A DNA stretch of 64,000 nucleotides from Amaurobius ferox (GCA_951213105.1 OX578134.1:142452450-142516449), one strand, 5' to 3'. Positions 12,403 through 24,640 are shown, numbered from the stretch's first letter. Numbers and translations are program-made. Notes: generated by a model not told the origin, from the letters alone.

Positions 12403-13620
12403 TTAATACTTAGTTGGGTAACCTTTAATCTTAATTACAGCCTTGCAGCGCTTATCCATGGAGTGTACCAAGTTTTTTAGTTCCGTAACTGCTATAATGT
12501 GAAACTAAGACTGAATTATTGCTTCTGTTAATTGGGTTTATTACTGGGTTTCTTCTGACTAATACAGTTCTTTCATCGACTCCATAGATTTTTGATGGGG
12601 TTAAGGTATAGGCTATTCCCAGGCCATTCGAGCAGTTGAATATGATGATTATGAAGCCACTTTCTGCACACACGAGCAGCATGGTATGGAGCTAAATCCT
12701 GTTGAAATATAAATACTTCATTATCTTGGAAAAGATCATATGCAGAAAGCTGCAGTTTGGGCTCAAGTATGTAATTTATGTATATTTGGGCATTTTTATT
12801 CCCATTGATCACGCAAATTCTGCCCACACCTCTTTATGTCATACAAACCCAGATAAGAACACTAACTGGGTGTTTCACTGTAGGTGTAGTGCAATCACGA
12901 TACAAATCTTCTCCGATTCTGCTCCTTACCTATTTTACGCCATCACTACCAAACAGGGGGATTTTGGTGTTTTCACTCAGAATTACATTGCCCTATTGTT
13001 CCGTTGTTCAGTTAGCATGGGTTAGCATGGGTCCAGTTAACATGGGTTAATCAGTTAGCATAGGTTATCATGGGTCCAGTTAACATGGGTTAGCATGGGT
13101 CCAGTTAACATGGGTTAACCAGTTAGCATAGGTTAGCATGGGTCCAGTTAACATGGGTTAGACAGTTAGCATGGGTTATCCAGTTAGCACGTCTTGTTAG
13201 CATGGTCCAGTTTATTCTTTTCAATCTTTGTCTGAAAGATAAAAATGGCTTTTTTCGTGGATTTCTAGCATTTAGACTAAAACTAAACGTATGTAGTCTG
13301 CGCCGAACAGCCTTTGCGCTCAACTTCACATTGCATAGCGCCATTTTACCTTGTATACACCGAGATGGTTTTCTTCTGTTATCTGGGTACAGTATCTTAT
13401 TTCTTCTATCATCACTCGCTGTTGTGCACTTTTCCCTGTCTTTACCAGTCTGGTTTTGCAGTGACTGAGTCTCCTTATACCTCTTCAAACATTTAGAAAT
13501 GCTACCTTTGGTTAAGTTTCCCCCAATATTTCTGCTAATTTCTTCATGACTGTAGCCTTGTTCACTTAATAGTACTGTTTTACATCGCTTTTTGGGTGGC
13601 CAGTCAACTCTGTGCGCCAT
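12403..13620 (-). pseudogene. Tc1-like transposase pseudogene, interrupted by a minisatellite
   Basis: The N-terminal piece (ATG at 13620) carries the paired helix-turn-helix DNA-binding region (KRCKTVLLSEQGYSHEEISR, later VRRRL). The middle is disturbed by a tandem repeat at about 13008-13210. The C-terminal piece (12573-12827) has the second catalytic Asp context (FQQDLAPYHAA) and the third-residue context LNPIKNLW. The usual Glu of NPIENLW is Lys here, so the DDE triad is broken. The first Asp motif is missing at the minisatellite. The C-terminus reads KRCKAVIKIKGYPTKY and stops at TAA (12403-12405). Frameshifts and stops separate the pieces. Known role of the family: cut-and-paste transposase in the nucleus, acting on the flanking inverted repeats. 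It cannot be functional here. Confidence 0.85.
13008..13210. repeat. Minisatellite inside the Tc1 transposase
   Basis: Repeated words GTTAGCATGGGT and CCAGTTAACATGGGTTA alternate about ten times. On the minus strand it reads as repeated (N/T)-H-A-N-W-like codons. It sits where the transposase should carry its first catalytic Asp, so a local slippage expansion of transposase sequence is the simplest origin. Confidence 0.75.
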
Positions 13621-14035
13621 TTCTTTAATTTTAGTACGTTTTACAAGACCATTAAATCAAAGAACACACATACACAAAAAAAACTTGATAGCAAGCATAT
13701 GACACACTGATAAATGTCCTGTGGTCTGTTGGTTCATAGCCAAAACAAGATGACACCTAAATAGCTCTCTTAACACTCATTGGCTACATTCAAATGAAGG
13801 AAAGCTTCTTCATATAAACCTAAGCATATTGTGCATCTTTTTTCTGGTTATTTGGCTATAACTTTTGATAAAATACAAATAATTGAACAGATGTTATTTC
13901 ATTACAATTTTGATTAAGTTATATTTCCATTGATATATAATTTTATGGTATTGGTACAAAAAAGTGCTGTTATGAGCCTACAAATCTCAAAAATACAATT
14001 TTTCCAAAAGGTTTCCACAATTTTGGCCACTATTG

Positions 14036-15788
14036 TTTATCATTCATCTTTCGGATTGGCTCTTTCAGGTGTACTCTGAATCCACGGTTTGAGTATATAC
14101 ACCCTTCTGACATAGATGTCTTACAAGATATGTTTTTGCTTGTTTTCATGCATAATTGTTTTTATTTTATTATATCTGAAATATAAAAATGTCATTCATA
14201 TGTCCAGATATAGTTTACATATTTTTGGCTGAATCAGAAACTAATATTGTTCTAGCAATTAGAATGTATTAACATAGTGTTACATATGATTGTGTACAGT
14301 ACTTATAAATTCACAATAATTCATTATACAATGCGCTGTGTTTAAGTTGCTTAGAAAAAATTAATTGCGCTCCACTTCTCAGCAATCAACCATATCACAG
14401 TTTTATTGAGCAAAACTAATATACCATACATTCCTTTTTTAAAATTGAATTACGCAATTAATGATCAGCTCTGTTTTTCATAAAAAATTTACCAGATTTG
14501 GGTATGTTACATTTTACAGAATTGCACTGCACTTTTCATTGTCAGTTAATTTTACAGAATGTTCACCTTCATAATCAACATAATACATATATTTAACCTT
14601 GGCAAAAAATCAATATCTCGAATTTGACCCAGGATGAGTAAGGTTTGAGGATTTTATACAAAGCATTATGATTTAAATGAAAAATAACAAGAGTTTGAAA
14701 TAATCCTTATGAAATTAATTTTACTATTTACTTAATTCTTGAGTACTTAATTCTTAGTTATGAGTTTTATTTCAGATATGAAAACACAAAATTTATTTTT
14801 ACAGAATTTGTTACTCCATTGCCTTTAAAAGCTAAATTATTCCTAAATTAAAAATAAACAAAATATTAAAAATATACACATTAGAAATTGAGATAAAGCG
14901 AATTTAAGAAAGAGTTAGCAAAATGGTTTTAAAATATTGTGTTTTTAATTCAAATATAACTTCCATTCCTACTTCACTTTGCATGACATAAATTTATTTT
15001 TTTTATCAGATAATATATTTGCACCATTAATAATAAGACATTTTATTGCTTCTTATCGTATTTTTTTCATTGGCATATAAATAAATATTTTATGTTACAT
15101 GCTCTTAAAATTTTTATTTCGTTTGATAAATTTTAATGATTTTATTTGTTGAAAATTTGGTTATGCTGTTTGTAATGATGGCAAATTATTCATATCTTTG
15201 GTTTTGCTGACGGTTTTATGTTTTAATGTATATATTACCATTGATTAAGTGATTTTATTGAATATAATTTAAATATATTTTTTATTGAACGGCATAGATA
15301 TGTTTATGTAGAATTTCTAATACTTTCTGATATTTTTCATGTTTAAGATCATTCATAAATTTAATTAATCAAAAATAACATTTAAATAAATTTGACATAT
15401 GTAAAAAAGTTAAAAAATCATTTCTTGCAACTTAGAGATTGAACTTTTATATTTTATTTATTCATAATGTAAGCAAATATGTGAGTGCTTTATAAAAATA
15501 TCGATAAACAGAAAAACATACGTAATTATACTATCAAAATTGTTTGTAATAATTTTAGATAATACATAGCACACACCATTGTATATATTTACACAATTTT
15601 CCATACACAACAATAATTTTCTGTTAATAATTTTTTATTAATAATTTTCTATACACAACATAGTGTACATTTTATATACTGGATATTGATTTTTTTAATT
15701 TACAATGACGGCTACAAAAGACAACTGAAACTATAAAAAAATATAACATGAACAGAAATAAGAAAAAGTTACAGCTACAGAAGAAAGT
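14036..15788. other. AT-rich non-coding stretch
   Basis: Very AT-rich, with no open frame of note and no recognisable element or RNA. Confidence 0.5.
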
Positions 15789-16102
15789 TTATAGACAACT
15801 CATACGGTCCCTTTTTTCCAAGTATATCTCCCATTTAAATGTTACGAAGAAAGCTGGGTAGTGGAGAAGATAAGTCGAGTCCATTACCTCCTGAAGGTCA
15901 CATACTTTGCAAAAAGGGTCCTCAAAAATAGGAATTTCTCTATAGCTCTCCTCCTGGGCCAGTTTTGTATGTCTAAAATTGTTTTCCACCACAATTTCCG
16001 AGAATTCCGCTCTTGAAGCTCTTTTGATAGGTTATTTTTAAAGGTGTTTTTGATTACTAACTTAATGGGTATCGAAAAATAGTTGAATGCAATTTTAAAC
16101 AA
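15789..16102 (-). pseudogene. LINE (non-LTR retrotransposon) ORF2 C-terminal fragment
   Basis: Two overlapping minus frames combine into a sequence typical of the region after the reverse transcriptase of arthropod LINEs. The first has LSKELQERNSRKLWWKTI...NWPRRRAIEKF. The second has FCKVCDLQEVMDSTYLLHYP, which resembles the C-terminal zinc-knuckle segment (C-x2-C...H...C) but has lost the His and final Cys (Y and Y appear instead). The reading frame shifts between the parts. No upstream reverse transcriptase or endonuclease domain was found, which fits a truncated dead copy. The exact LINE clade cannot be set by eye. Confidence 0.5.
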
Positions 16103-16528
16103 TATAAAGTTGGAATTTTTATTTCCAGATTTTTGACAAATTTCGAAAATGGTCTCTGTAAGTGAGCAATATTATATTAAAATAATTTTACAGTTAATAA
16201 ATATTGTTTTTTTTTATCATTAAGAGCATTATATTTAAATTATATTATTTTACAATATTGCTATAGAATACTTAACACATTTTAGAATTAAAAAAAATAA
16301 ATAATTATATTTTCCATATTTCAATGTTTTTCCTTGAGAGGATACATGTTATCACAATTACAGCATTCTAGCTACGCCGTGCTTGCGGGGTGGTATAAGG
16401 GCTGTGCCTAAATGTTGACATGCCGCGAACTTAGCTATGGGGTACATATCACCCCTAAGTGATAAACATTGTTAAATATTAATTGAGGTTGAAATGTCTT
16501 TCATGTCATGTTTAATATAGTACTCTTG
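16103..16528. other. AT-rich non-coding stretch
   Basis: No gene recognised. A small GC-richer patch lies at 16370-16460. Confidence 0.4.
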
Positions 16529-16624
16529 TTCATATTCATATAGCAACACTACTCGCATATGTTCATACACGTATAACAATACGTGTATGAACATATACGA
16601 GTAGTGTTGCTATATGAATATGAA
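16529..16624. repeat. Near-perfect hairpin with 46-bp arms
   Basis: The left arm 16529-16574 and right arm 16579-16624 are reverse complements with one mismatch in 46 positions and a four-base AACA loop. This could be a recent fold-back MITE, an hpRNA/pre-miRNA-like locus or a palindromic duplication. The loop-proximal sequence (CACGTATAACAATAC) recurs just downstream, where a SINE fragment has inserted. Confidence 0.9.
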
Positions 16625-16646
16625 TAACATACACGTATAACAATAC

Positions 16647-16705
16647 CCGGCCGTCCAAATAGTTGCTCTTAGTCCTCTGGACGAGTCGGACGGTCTGGGT
16701 CTTCA
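16647..16705 (+). mobile_element. 5'-truncated SINE fragment with perfect 14-bp target duplication
   Basis: The 59 bp match the 3' end of the SINE copies at 21480, 29731 and 35478 in inverse orientation (CCGTCCAAATAGTTG, then GTCGGACGGTCTGGGTCTTC). ACGTATAACAATAC flanks it at 16633-16646 and 16706-16719, the hallmark of LINE-driven target-primed insertion. Truncation at the 5' end is usual for this mechanism. Confidence 0.8.
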
Positions 16706-16719
16706 ACGTATAACAATAC

Positions 16720-19408
16720 GTTCATACCCGCATAATATGAAAATCAGATACCTCACGGTCAATGATAGAATTGATTAAATATCCATCTCTAATAAGTGAA
16801 CAAAGCTGTTAAGAGCACATTTTGTAACGCCTGTAATATGTGCTACTTATCTGCTACAACGTATTTGACCACTGTTGGGGTTCTATTACCATCAGTAGCC
16901 GGTACAGACAAATAGACGATACTTTTTACGTTAGTACAAGAAATTGCACACGTTCTTCAGAAGACACATCATTGGCTGTGGCTTAACTGAAGTCTGGTGT
17001 AAGCTAAATAAATAGGTCATTGCATTGGTCGAAAAGATGCGACAGTAAGATGTTATCAGCTGCAATTCCGGGATTAATAATATAGCTTTTTTGTTGATAC
17101 AGGTGATGTACGAATCAAAAGATAAAGATAAAAATCGCAGAGAAATGCTTCCACATCTTTAAAATGCGTATATCTTGTGGAACGCAGTTTCTAGCTATTA
17201 GTTTAAAATAAATTATCGATTTCCTTTTCTTGAAATACATGAATGCAACACAACTTATTTATGATGTATCATTCTGTTTCTGCAGTTTACCCACAATAAG
17301 CATGTGAATCCATCTTTAGTCTTTCTTTTTCATAAGAATTTTTCAAAGAAAAATTCTGCGTCCCCAAAATGTAGTTTGCATGTTTCCAAACGTCTGTTGC
17401 GTGCAAAATGTGATACAGTTTTGTTAGAAACCGTGCCCAAAGCCAGATAATCTTCATCTTCGCAATCTCTTATTAGGACATTGCGTGACTTTTAAAATAT
17501 CTGGGACTTGATTTCATCCGAAATTATGAGGATGAAAGTATTCTAGTGAAGATGTACTTGGTATGTGATTGTCTTGTTTTTATGAAGTGCCTTAAATGCT
17601 TTCGAAATTAAAAAAAATATCTCAGATAAGTTCTTGATTGTATAAAAGATGGAATTTCACGTCAACGGTATCTTTTAAAAATTGGTATACTAAATTTGTA
17701 CATTTATGATGAACAATAATGAAATACAACATTTTATTACAAACTATATATGACAACGATTAAACTATTATGACAACGATTTGACTAAAAATTATGAAAT
17801 ATAAAAATGTATGAGGAATAATATATGACACGGTTAATGAAATAGCAAAATGCATTCCTATATTTAACACGTTTTAATATTTGTGAAAGCAAAAGATACA
17901 AAATTGTATTTTGATCTTACATTGTTAATCAAACTCCCATTTTCCATAGGAATTCTGAGTGCACCGCAGAGAATGAATTCTAGCATTAAATTTGTGGCAA
18001 TAGGAAATTCCTACTATATTTTTTCTCATATATTTGTCTTTTATTCAGCGTTAAAGGCACAAATCCAAGTTCAACCTATTTAATACGTCCAAAATATTTT
18101 TCCTGTGATAAATACCAATATTTTCTATGATTATAATACATAGTTACATTTAAATCAAATGAATTCACCTTAGAACATTACAACATACATGAATCATATA
18201 AATATGAAAAGCATGTGTACTTTTAATGAAATCAAACTATATTGTATTAAATTTTATTTAGAATTTACGAACACCGCGTATATTTTAAATTATCATACAT
18301 TAGACTGAAATATTCTTAGATTGCAAAATAATATACATATTTTGTAATTTGATTCTTTGGCTATATATCGTTTGTATGGCAAAATGTACTAAAGTATAGA
18401 TTTAATTAAAACTAATTATTGCCTCTTTCTGCATTTTTATTCCTCGTCTTCCAATTATTACTATAAGATTTCATTTGTTATCTCGTGTATTACGGAATTT
18501 CGACATGAAAATGGCTTAAAAGAAGATGTATTTTTCATTATGGTCCCACCAGAAGTTAATATTAGAAAAGCAAAATTGAAATGAGATAAATGAAAGTATA
18601 TGAAAATCCTCGCCGTTAATCACATCAAACAATTCAAATCCGCATGCGAAATTAACTTTCACAATGAAATACGCGCAATATTTATCTTGATTATGCAAGA
18701 AATATTTGAAAAGCAAATCCTTAAAAACAAAGAAAAAACATACGTAGAACATAAATATTTTTCAAAAGATAGAAATATTCATATATATAATGATTTTTAC
18801 TAACGATAAACTAGAAACATAATTACATTTGGTAAATTTACACGAATTTCTTTCCTCAGAAAATATTTTCAAAAATATTTTTGCACATTTAATTAATTTC
18901 CAGAAAAACGGAAGCCTTTAATTGAACAATGATAAATGTATGTTGTAACTTGCATTACGCTGAAAAATATTATTGGTAAGATTTAATTTGGGATTGTAAA
19001 ACGTATTCTTTATTTTTGATTTCGCTAAAATTTTCGAGATTTATTGTTTAAATCACATTTTTCTTTTAACCCAGATTTTTTTTTCCATTACACCAATTCT
19101 GAATAAATTAATATGTTCGTATAATTTTCATTTATATATTTATTAAAATAAATTAGTTATGGTAGATCCACATGAGTAATATTATAAGACAAATGTGTAG
19201 AGCAATCATTTGGTTAAACTGCATCATTGCAAAAACTTTTGGTCGCAAATATTTGCTTTCCGAAATGGTTTTTACAGTTAGGTTGGGAATTAAATTCAAT
19301 TTACGATATGAACATTTTCATTTGAATTAGAATAAGAGAATTGTTTTCGATGATGAATGAAAAGCACTTCCTTCTATATAAGAACATGTACTTAATGAAA
19401 TGAAATGT
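16720..19408. other. AT-rich non-coding stretch
   Basis: Scattered short open frames (for example 17883-18083 and 18600-18803) have no recognisable domain and ordinary AT-rich composition. No element was identified. Confidence 0.4.
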
Positions 19409-19409
19409 A

Positions 19410-19680
19410 TTTGGTTTCATTAGAGTAAACACACACATTAATTAACTTTCTACACTTTTTCTTTAATATATATCGAATTGGAAAGCTATTAGAGGCAATG
19501 TCATCCTAAAAATATATTTTGAAAAAGTAAAAAATAAATGATCCTATAAAAATTGAATATAATTCATTAGAGTAAACTCACAAATTGTTTCACTTTATGC
19601 CATATTCTATAAAATGTATCAAATTGAAAAGCTATTAGGGGCAATGTCATCCTAAAAATATATTTTGAAAAAAAATAAAA
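19410..19680. repeat. 146-bp tandem duplication (two units)
   Basis: The segment containing GCTATTAGAGGCAATGTCAT recurs 146 bp downstream (19485 and 19631). Both units start near ATTCATTAGAGTAAAC and end near AAAAATATATTTTGAAAAA. The second half of each unit is nearly identical and the first half diverged. No coding signal was recognised. Confidence 0.7.
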
Positions 19681-21320
19681 CGATTTAACCAAACTAAAAA
19701 GAATCGAATTTGAGATAGTCTTCGCAGACACACAAAGGCAAGCAGACACACAAAGGCCCACGCATGCGTGCACATACACATATGTATCATTGGAGTTAGA
19801 TAATTTCTACAATGGCTTGATAAAATATAATAATTTTAAAATGTGTATTTCATGAAGAATACTAAACGATAAGCAGCAATGTAAATATGATTTTTTTACA
19901 CAATTATGTGCCAATATAACTGAATTACATGTAAATGACTATATAAAAATTGAATATAATTTTAGTTTAATAGAATACATAATTTTTTGAATATATAGAC
20001 TCATGTAGGTAAACGTATCATCTGAGCTATATAATTCTTTTTAGAATCATTCAAAGCACGTTTTATTTATGTGCTAGCACCATGGCATATATACTTTTAG
20101 ATTTAAGATAAATATTTTTCAAATGTGGAGATTCTTGTCCATATCTGGTACCACGTAAATTATTATTTTTTTTTATTTTTTTGTTTACTGATTGAGTTTT
20201 TTAGAATAATAATGATGATTTTAATCTCTCAAATCTTTCAGTTATTGCTGATAGAGAAATGATCAGATTATCATGAGCTCATTATAAGTCTTAATCAACA
20301 TGTCTATCCGTTTCTCATTAAATATTTTTAAGATGCCTTGACTTAATTCGTAGTAGTCAGAATATTTATTGCAATAGTAAGTATTATAATTTCTCTTACG
20401 TAGTATTGAGAAAGTATCGTTTTCCCGAAAATTTGCGATTTCATGATTTTGATGCCAATATATGTTTTAAGACATTATGAATACGTTTTGACTAATTTTG
20501 GAGTAATGTCCGTCTGTAAGTCTGTATGTATGTTCGTCTAATGTCTGTGGTCAATGTCTTATGTACACAACAGAAAGACACATATTAATGAATTTTTAGG
20601 AAACTTTATGTTCGGCGTTGTTATAAAAAATCTAGAGCTAGATAGAACGTTTTAAAATTCGAGCAAAAACTTTGCATTTTATTCTAAATTTTATTTTTAA
20701 CATGACAGCATTGCACAAAATTCAACATAATTATCCATAAAACCGTTTATTTGTTGTTCAATGATCACGAGACGTAATAGTTTCAATCACTGTTGTGAAA
20801 AATAGCAGCGATCCGATTTTTTGTTCGTGACGTCATTAGCGCCTCTTGTGAGGCAAGTTACCCCCCCCCCGAGGGGTGTACATTGTCAAGTATGGTATCA
20901 ATCGAAAATTTTTTTTAAGCCCCTTAATGTGATGGATAACACGTTACATTTATAACCATTTGGACCCAATATTCCGATTTTTTAAATTTTTCCTAGTAAA
21001 ATTTGAAAAATATGAGTTCTAATATGAGAAAGTCGAGTTGAGCTACAGTCCAGACAATTAATTAAATTTTCGAAATAAAAAAACATAAGTTTTTATTTAT
21101 TCCCAAAAATAAGGCGGATGTATGCAAATCAAGTTGGTCATATAGGTGATCGCAACAACACTATTGTACACGTGCTCGCAACAACGCTATAATATTGCTG
21201 TTGGCTTGTGTTCCGAGAAGAATACTAGTGGAGAAAAATGTAGTAAACAACAGATTTGACTCCCTTTGAAAAATGCATTGCCCGTTTGGCATGAGCCATA
21301 ATTGCCAGAACAGAAAAATT
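19681..21320. other. Non-coding stretch with GTCT-like words and a C10 run
   Basis: Sequence around 20510-20560 (GTCCGTCTGTAAGTCTG) and a C-run at 20861-20870 next to GAGGGG suggest an unclassified dispersed repeat. No gene was recognised. Confidence 0.35.
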
Positions 21321-21479
21321 CAATGGTTTCTCGAAAAGTGATATATCTGAAGTTTATATCAGTTGGAAACAGAACCCCAGGCATTGTCTAAAAGGTGCAA
21401 CTGTGGATCGAACACCATCGATCAAGCCCGTGACAGCTTCATCTAAGACAGCTTGTATGCAGAAAACGGGATCTACTGT

Positions 21480-21764
21480 TGTTGTTGAAAGCCAGACCGT
21501 CCGACCTACCAGAAAGGTGTAAGGTAACTGTGTGGACGGTCCGGAAGTGCCATCCAATTTAGAACGAAACCCAGTGGGGGAGGCATCCACAGATACCGTA
21601 CCTTCCTTCCCCTATCACCAACCTCTCGGAAGGACTTACGGATCCACATGTTTAACGTGATCCTACTCCTCGTGAACACGTCGGCAGTATTGGCAGTGTC
21701 TGGAATTGAACCCGGGCCTACCGAGTGCACCCCCAGCGCGCTAACCACAGGGTTACCGCGCCCT
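21480..21764 (-). mobile_element. tRNA-derived SINE, full length (285 bp)
   Basis: Read on the minus strand the copy begins GGGCGCGGTAACC. It has an A-box-like TGGTTAGCGCGCTGG and a B-box GGTTCAATTCC, the split RNA polymerase III promoter of a tRNA-derived head, followed by an unrelated body ending near CTTTCAACAAC. Perfect 14-bp duplications ACGGGATCTACTGT flank it (21466-21479 and 21765-21778). It is non-coding and would be mobilised by a partner LINE. It sits in a decayed Tc1-like relic whose coding text resumes after it. Confidence 0.88.
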
Positions 21765-21779
21765 ACGGGATCTACTGTG

Positions 21780-22070
21780 TAGCAACTGACAGAATGACAG
21801 AAGACCAGTGAAGACTGGTCACAACTTATCTCGACCCGACTAATGTGCAAGGAATTGCAGTGAATTGATATGGACAGTCAGCTATGTGGAAATCTCTTAT
21901 TTTAGCGAACTAAAAAATGAGTTTACAGTGGTGACGGGAAAAGCGTCACTGGACATCCGAAGATTGGAAGGATGTTATGTAGTCGGACGAATAATGCTAC
22001 ATCTTGTGTTGTACTGACCGCAGGCTGAGAGTAGGGCAAGAGCCCCATGAAGTCGCGAACCCATTATGCT
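21780..22070 (+). pseudogene. Tc1-like transposase fragment around the first catalytic Asp
   Basis: One plus frame with several stops reads RMTEDQ, TYLDPTNVQGIAVN, REKRHWTSEDWKDVM followed by SDE, then RRLRVGQEPHE. This is the standard context of the first DDE Asp in Tc1-like transposases and the stretch just after it. The part carrying the second Asp and the Glu is absent. Sequence before the SINE (about 21320-21465) may be the N-terminal part of the same relic, which would make the SINE a later insertion. No inverted repeats were found. Confidence 0.6.
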
Positions 22071-22264
22071 TTGTTCGTACATCAAGCTATAAACATATCA
22101 TGCTTTGTTTTCACATTCAACCATCAACTCATCATGCCTTGTTGGTTGTTTATATAAATCGAGTAATTTATGTAAGCGAGCAAAGTATATAAATTTATCA
22201 CTTCAATCAAAGTAAACATTTCATGCAAGATTTCCAAGGAAGATTTTGAAAAAATTGCTAAAAT

Positions 22265-22725
22265 TCAAATTCAAAATAACACATAATTTCTTTAATATGA
22301 ATACGTTTATTTTCTCTCACACAATCCAGACAATATTATAATGAAATAGAATTTAATGACTATAATATCTTTTAAAATATCGTTTACTAAGAGAATTTAA
22401 TAACTTTTAGTTACAAGTTTAGTTATAAGTTTTAGTTATAACTAAATATTATAATTAAATAGAATGGAATGACTAAAATGTATTTTAAAATATCGTTTAC
22501 TAAGAGAATTTATAAGTTTTAGTTACAAGTTTAGTTATAAGGTTTAGTTATAAGTTTTAGTTACAAAATTAAAATTCAAAATTACACATAATTTCTTTAA
22601 TATGAATACGTTTATTTTCTCTCACACAATCCAGACAATATTATAATGAAATAGAATTGAATGACTAAAATATATTTTAAAATACCGTTTACTAAGAGAA
22701 TTTAATAAGTTTTAGTTACAAGTTG
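22265..22725. repeat. Recent local tandem duplication, unit about 160 bp
   Basis: A unit with ACACATAATTTCTTTAATAT and the words TCTCTCACACAATCCAGA and CGTTTACTAAGAGAATTTA is present nearly intact at about 22269-22428 and 22572-22725, with a partial copy between (about 22443-22520). TTTAGTTACAAGTTTAGTTA words join the units. High similarity suggests a young duplication. Confidence 0.8.
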
Positions 22726-22860
22726 AAGAAATAGCTATAAAAGCTATAAATATTTCAATTGTTTGAAAGAATAAGCTTATCCACTAAGATTCGATAGGAT
22801 AAAATCTTATACGTTTCATAGAATAAAATGTATTCCTACTTTCTGAAAACAATACGTACG

Positions 22861-22863
<3 letters not shown>

Positions 22864-22911
<48 letters not shown>

Positions 22912-22934
22912 TATATATAGTTTCTAGTTATTAG

Positions 22935-22973
<39 letters not shown>
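22864..22973. repeat. Compound (TA)n microsatellite
   Basis: Two long alternating TA runs are separated by GCATATATATAGTTTCTAG. Confidence 0.9.
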
Positions 22974-23575
<602 letters not shown>

Positions 23576-23854
23576 CGAATGTTTGCCAATTTTATTCTAA
23601 AACACTAAAATATCAGTTGTTTTACAATAAGTTAAATGAAAAATTAGTATTTAATAAAAAATTGTAATAATTCCAAAACTGATTTCAACAACACCAAAAA
23701 TAGATCTGCTGCAAATATATGTGTCATATTCTAAGACATTTGAAGCTTATTTTCCATAAAAGTAATCAGCAAGTTATTAATTGTATTGTTTACCCCCTTC
23801 TCAGTATTAAAAAAAGTTATATTATATGCTGTCAAATTAATTTAAAAATACCCT

Positions 23855-24640
23855 CTATATTAAAATAAAGTAGATGACGCCGCCGCCACAGCTGTTTGAC
23901 AAATTTCTCGTTTCTTCAGATTCTTTGCTTCTTACCGCAAAATCTTTATCATATAAAAATGTGAAAATTGGTACAATTGTCGACAATGATTTGGGAAATA
24001 CGCTAAAATAAACCGTTTTTTGATATATATTGCAGTTTAAGAAATATTTAATGTTAAAATCAAAGACAAAATATTTTATCTGCGAGTTCACGTTCTGGAT
24101 AGACAAACAATAGCAAGTTCCAAGAATGTTTGCAAGCGGGTACATACATGGGTGAATTTTTGCAAGAGCCCCATTTTTAATTTCAATGTAGTTTTTGAGT
24201 TATTTTATTTTTATGCACTTCTGAAGTGAACTTATTTTTTCGTATCGGCACGTCTAGCTAATTATCTGCCTCGTACCGTAAAAACTATAGCACACAAAAA
24301 TATAAAATGTGGTACATTTATAGAGATATAATAAGGTAACAGGACGAAATAATCAGTTTATCGATTTAAACTTTAGTTTTGTATGAAATAGCTCGCAAAG
24401 TGAGCTCATGATCAAGGAGTTCAGTTTTGGGATTCCCTGGGCTAAGAAAAATCCCTGCTTTTCCCTCCTGCAGAAAATTGGCAGGGATAAAAAAGAGATT
24501 TTTGAAAGTAGAATTTTTAGGAAAGATATATATGAAGCGAGGTCTGCGAACGCAGCGAGAAGGAGGTAAGCCTCCCGAAGGTGGTTGCGCGAGCAGAGCG
24601 AGCAGGAGGCAGACACCCCCTCGTAGTTAAAATAAATATT
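23855..24640. repeat. Unclassified dispersed-repeat-like region with GC-rich end
   Basis: Two diverged direct copies of a segment containing 'taccg(c/t)aaaa' followed by 'aaaat(g/a)t...ggtaca' lie at about 23930-23985 and 24272-24320. The region ends in a GC-rich purine block (24535-24630) with repeated GCGAGA/GCGAGC words. No protein domain was recognised. Confidence 0.4.

Larger units (their letters stand above)
12166..14035 (-). mobile_element. Tc1-like DNA transposon with long terminal inverted repeats, inactive
   Basis: Inverted repeats of about 100 bp bound this 1870-bp element. The left end begins CAGTAATGGCCAAAATTGTG (12166) after TA. The right end, read on the minus strand, begins CAATAGTGGCCAAAATTGTG (from 14035). 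The arms stay alignable through the stretch reading GGCTCATAACAGCAC. The TA before the left end is the expected Tc1/mariner target duplication; the right TA is not preserved. A decayed transposase lies between the arms on the minus strand. Confidence 0.85.

Noticed and set aside
12702..13050. Overlapping plus-strand open frames of 90-107 codons
   Set aside because: They are antisense shadows of the minus-strand Tc1 transposase relic.
20861..20870. C10 run followed by GAGGGG as a G-quadruplex
   Set aside because: One homopolymer run plus a short G run does not give four G-tracts on one strand.
21506..21850. 114-codon minus-strand open frame
   Set aside because: It is an accidental frame through the GC-richer SINE; the parallel frame at 29758-30027 has the same cause.
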